A stretch of DNA of 64,000 bases, taken from NCBI GenBank assembly GCA_009746045.1, contig RPFO01000542.1:158501-222500 (forward strand). The letters are read 5' to 3'. The stretch comes from Mesostigma viride (Eukaryota > Streptophyta > Mesostigmatophyceae > Mesostigmatales > Mesostigmataceae). Numbering within the stretch: the stretch's first letter is position 1; each line of letters starts with the position of its first letter. A program made the position numbers and the translations under genes. The notes under the pieces were generated by a model. It saw only the letters and a program-made list of their open reading frames with translations, was not told the origin of the DNA and ran no database searches. Below, in pieces: positions 44,130-64,000 of this stretch.

Positions 44130-45875
44130 TTAACCCGTGTTTTTTTTAATTAGAACGCGATATATCGCGTTGTAAGCTTTTTTTAGAACGCGTATAGCAC
44201 CTAAGGAAAAATTTTTTTCATGGTCATGTATATACTTTCCTGAAAGCCCATAAATCAAAGGATTTTTTGAGCTACTCAGACCTACAAAATGCTTATTCAT
44301 TAGAGAGATACACTGGTTTGAATACAGGAGGGTCTGACCATGACCGCGATTTCTTGACCCTAGGTCACAAGTCATGTGCTTATTCACAAATGGTTCATGA
44401 AAAAAATCTGGCTTCTTGCACGAGCTATGGGCAACATATGCAGGCTCTGTCGAAACAAAACTCAGGCCCATTGGGCCACTGGAGCTATTTTTCATTAGCA
44501 TCACAATTACAACGCAGTACAACGCAGTGGGAAACATGAGAGCCCTTGACAACATTACGCAAAGACCCGAGCCCCATAAACGGGGCCATAGTGAGCTTGG
44601 AGGGTCAAAACGTTGAAAATAGGTGTTGTATAAGTTATACTGCATCAAACATGCATCAAACATCATGACTGGATGACCTAATATGACTGAATCAGGTAGC
44701 CATAGCCAAAGCATCATCCACTCTCACAACGTGTTGAGCACATGCCTCGTGGGAATGGAGGTGCTGGGTTTTCATTCCATAACGCGTGCAATACTGAAAG
44801 AAAGAGGCACGTGTAATGCAAGGCTTGGATAGGTTGAGTGATCCATGAGCTTACATGCAGGCAAAGATGACGCTGGAATGCATGCTAGCAAATGGTGGCA
44901 AGATGCTAACAACACATGATTATACACCATGATTATGGGCACCCAGCTGATCTTCTTGCACAATCAACGCAGTATAAACCATCAACATCCAATCCTCACG
45001 ATATATGCACGGCTTGACGACGTATACAGCACCTAAATACTGCACAACTGCAACCTGCTATTGCTGACATGCAAGCAACGTCGAGTAGGATGGCGGTCTT
45101 AGAGAGGCTGGGCAGAGGTCGGTCGAAATACGTGGAAAACTGGCAGAAACTAGGTAGAAACACGATATACTTACGCCTGCAAGCACTATTGAGCCGGTGG
45201 CAGAGGCCATTTCCAGGAAAATACAGCATACCGTAGCAATAGCCACGGTCACGCCTTACGCTATTTGCAGGCACCATCATGCCCGGAGCTACCCAATAAA
45301 AGTCTGCACAAATCTCGGTTTAGCCGAGAGTCCGGGCGTTCGGAATGAATAAACATGTGTTAAGAAGTCGAAACACCATGGAAATACCAAGCATGGTGCC
45401 GCAGCAGACCCGAGTCTTGACGTAATAATATGTATGCCGGTTTCCAGGGTTTCCGCATGAAAGTTGGGTGAGAAACTGGAAAAAACTACGTTTCCTTTGC
45501 CCCAGTACCTCAACAAACTCGTAGAAACCTAATTATCAACCTTTGAACGCATCATCATGGTCGTGCTACCCACCAGCCACTGAAATTCGCGCGAAAACTG
45601 GCGAGATCTACCTGCCGCCATCGCCGTCGTCTTCACCTTCGTCCCACAAAATGCCTGATTTCAGTGGTACATATTTGTTTGCAGCTGTCACAAAAAAAAT
45701 ACCAAAAATACCAGGATTTTTTCTTGAATTCTATGAGATGTTTCTGACCTATCTTGAAAGTTTCAGACCAAAAATCGCATGTTTAATAGGTTTGCCACGT
45801 GTCAGATTACAACGCGATACATCGCGTTCTAACCCTACAACGCCATGTATCGCGTTGTAAAAAAACACGGGTTAA
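44130..45875. mobile_element. Non-autonomous piggyBac-like element
   Basis: The ends are TTAA-CCCGTGTTTTTTT and its inverted copy (ttacaa then aaaaaacacggg, TTAA), so a TTAA target duplication borders CCC..GGG termini, the piggyBac signature. Inside each end are subterminal palindromes of aacgcgatayatcgcgtt type (near 44153-44175 and 45812-45862, three copies). No transposase is present; the 195-codon frame at 44130-44717 on the minus strand lacks any domain. Confidence 0.75.
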
Positions 45876-46051
45876 CACAAGTCCCCAGTAACCCGTACGC
45901 ACGATCCAGAATTTCCCTCGTAGAGCTCTGCCACCCCGTGCAGCCACGCTCGCGCACGCGATAAACTAACACCACGGTTTTTGCACCGTGACACTCCCAA
46001 CATGTTTAGAAGACACGTGTTCATTCATCAAGACCCGGGTCAAATGCCAGC
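45876..46051. other. 3' flank of the LRRC9 homologue
   Basis: Only 177 bp separate the piggyBac-like element from the LRRC9 stop codon, so the transcript 3' end probably lies here or inside the element. No obvious polyadenylation signal is seen on the minus strand. Confidence 0.4.
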
Positions 46052-62791
<16,740 letters not shown>

Positions 62792-62814
62792 CTGCGGGGG
62801 TGCCAGTATTAGCG

Positions 62815-63385
62815 ACATCAGGCGGAAGCTTTATGAATGATGAGTAATTAGATGCCTCGGGTGGCAGCTTTCTAAATCATGAGTAATGAGATACTACTAC
62901 CTCAGGTGGAAGCTTTCTAAATGATGAGTAATTAGATCCCTCAGGTGGAAGCTTTCTAAATAATGCGTAACTATATACCCCAGGTGGAAGCTTTCTGAAT
63001 AATGAGTAACTATATACCTCAGGTGGAAGCTTTATAAATATTGAGTAATTATATACCTCAGGTGGAAGATTTCTGAATAGTGAGTAACTATATACCCCAG
63101 GTGGAAGCTTTCTGAATAATGAGTAACTATATACCTCAGGTGGAAGCTTTATAAATATTGAGTAATTATATACCTCAGGTGGAAGCTTTATAAATAACGT
63201 CTCATAAGATACCTCAGGTGGAAGCTTTATAAATATTGAGTAATTATATACCTCAGGTGAAAGCTTTCTAAATATTGAATAATTAGATACTACTACCTCA
63301 GGTGGAAGCTTTCTAAATGATGAGTAGCTTTCTGAATCATGAGTAATTATATACCTCAGGTGGAAGTTATGTAAATATTAAACGA
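62815..63385. repeat. ~40-bp minisatellite upstream of LRRC9 exon 1
   Basis: About 14 degenerate units of cctcaggtggaagctttc plus taaatgatgagtaattatata. On the sense strand each unit contains tactcat-type sequence resembling a branch point. It lies in the intron upstream of window exon 1. Confidence 0.9.
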
Positions 63386-64000
63386 GCCAGGTGCCAACAA
63401 TTTTAATACCAAGGAGACTAGGTGGCACCATTATGGACATCACACAATCCTTAGGCAACATTATTTTTAGTACACAAACATTATGTTTAGGACGGCAAAG
63501 TATGTTTAGGTGGCAACGTAGTGAACATTACCAGCAAATTGGTGGCAACACTAAGAACATAATGCAAACTATACAGCAGAGTGCTAAAGATGCCCCCCAG
63601 CGTCATGCTCCCCCTCCAACCCCCGCCTCTTTGTCCTCTCGTCCTTGCACCAACGCTACTGACCATCCTTGCCCCTTCCACACCATCCTTACTGTGCCGA
63701 AATGCGCTCCACTCCGTACATGCGCACCCACCTTCCTCTTCCCCACATGCATATGCCCACCTATAAGGCATCACACCAAAGCCCATGCAGCACCTGGCTC
63801 CCCAAAGGCATGCTCGCCTCGTTGTCCTTGTACAGGACACACCATGTGTGTGTGCTTGTCCTTGCCCTTGTGCCACCGGCCATGTGCTTGTACCAGACAC
63901 CAGCCGTGCCCTTGAGCTTGTACCGGACAACCGCCGTGCCCTTGTGCTTGCACCAGACACCGCCATGCCCTTGGGCTTCCAACGACCACCTCCCTGTGCC
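63386..64000. other. Probable LRRC9 intron; ~30-bp minisatellite at right end
   Basis: 63390-63600 has short repeats of 'aggtggcaacat/attatgtttagg'. 63850-63985 has about four ~30-bp units of 'cttgtgcttgtaccagacaccgccgtgcc' type (written as one consensus over variable copies). No exon of LRRC9 is recognised here, so the 5' exons lie further right. Confidence 0.5.

Noticed and set aside
44130-44717. 195-codon minus-strand ORF as a piggyBac transposase
   Set aside because: It lacks any DDD-type motif and spans the element's terminal repeat.

Overview
This is eukaryotic nuclear DNA. It holds one spliced host gene with GT-AG introns, many nested transposable elements of eukaryotic type (LINEs, an LTR retrotransposon, a Penelope-like fragment, Ginger-like and piggyBac-like DNA elements, palindromic MITEs) and very long micro- and minisatellites. 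The host gene is a homologue of LRRC9, a protein I associate with ciliated organisms, so a flagellated protist or alga with a large repeat-rich genome is most likely. I cannot name the species.

Layout. 1-12.5 kb: a TIR-bounded element (61-2464), then an old minus-strand LINE (3687-12466) broken by two insertions that can be placed to the base. One is a Ginger-like DNA transposon pair (6458-10845, 4-bp target duplication CGGT) whose integrase-type transposase ends in a PHD finger. The other is a 1,036-bp palindrome made of three smaller palindromes (10928-11963, 5-bp duplication GATAC). 13.1-14.9 kb: an ORF1-only 'half-LINE'. 16.3-22.4 kb: an LTR retrotransposon with 779-bp LTRs, PBS, PPT and a 5-bp duplication, but a decayed interior. 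22.4-38 kb: minisatellites, LINE and Penelope-like fragments, an unknown gene remnant, and a run of short tandem repeats including about 540 bp of (GGGCA)n. 38.2-43.8 kb: a full-length young LINE with 168-bp 5' monomers, ORF1, an ORF2 broken by one frameshift, a 3' hairpin, a TTAA-repeat tail and a 12-14 bp target duplication. 44.1-45.9 kb: a non-autonomous piggyBac-like element.

46-62.8 kb: the 3' part of the LRRC9 homologue, minus strand. I resolved 14 exons whose splice phases all agree. They give 3,921 nt, or 1,306 residues plus stop; the 5' exons lie beyond the right edge.

The most unusual signal is in this gene. At least 10 of its 13 introns carry extra, degenerate copies of the adjacent exon end together with its splice site. 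Donor-side copies keep the last exon codons plus GT; acceptor-side copies keep AG plus the first codons. Several 3' splice sites are also preceded by long pyrimidine-rich microsatellites on the sense strand. Together these look like intron growth by repeated tandem duplication across exon-intron junctions.
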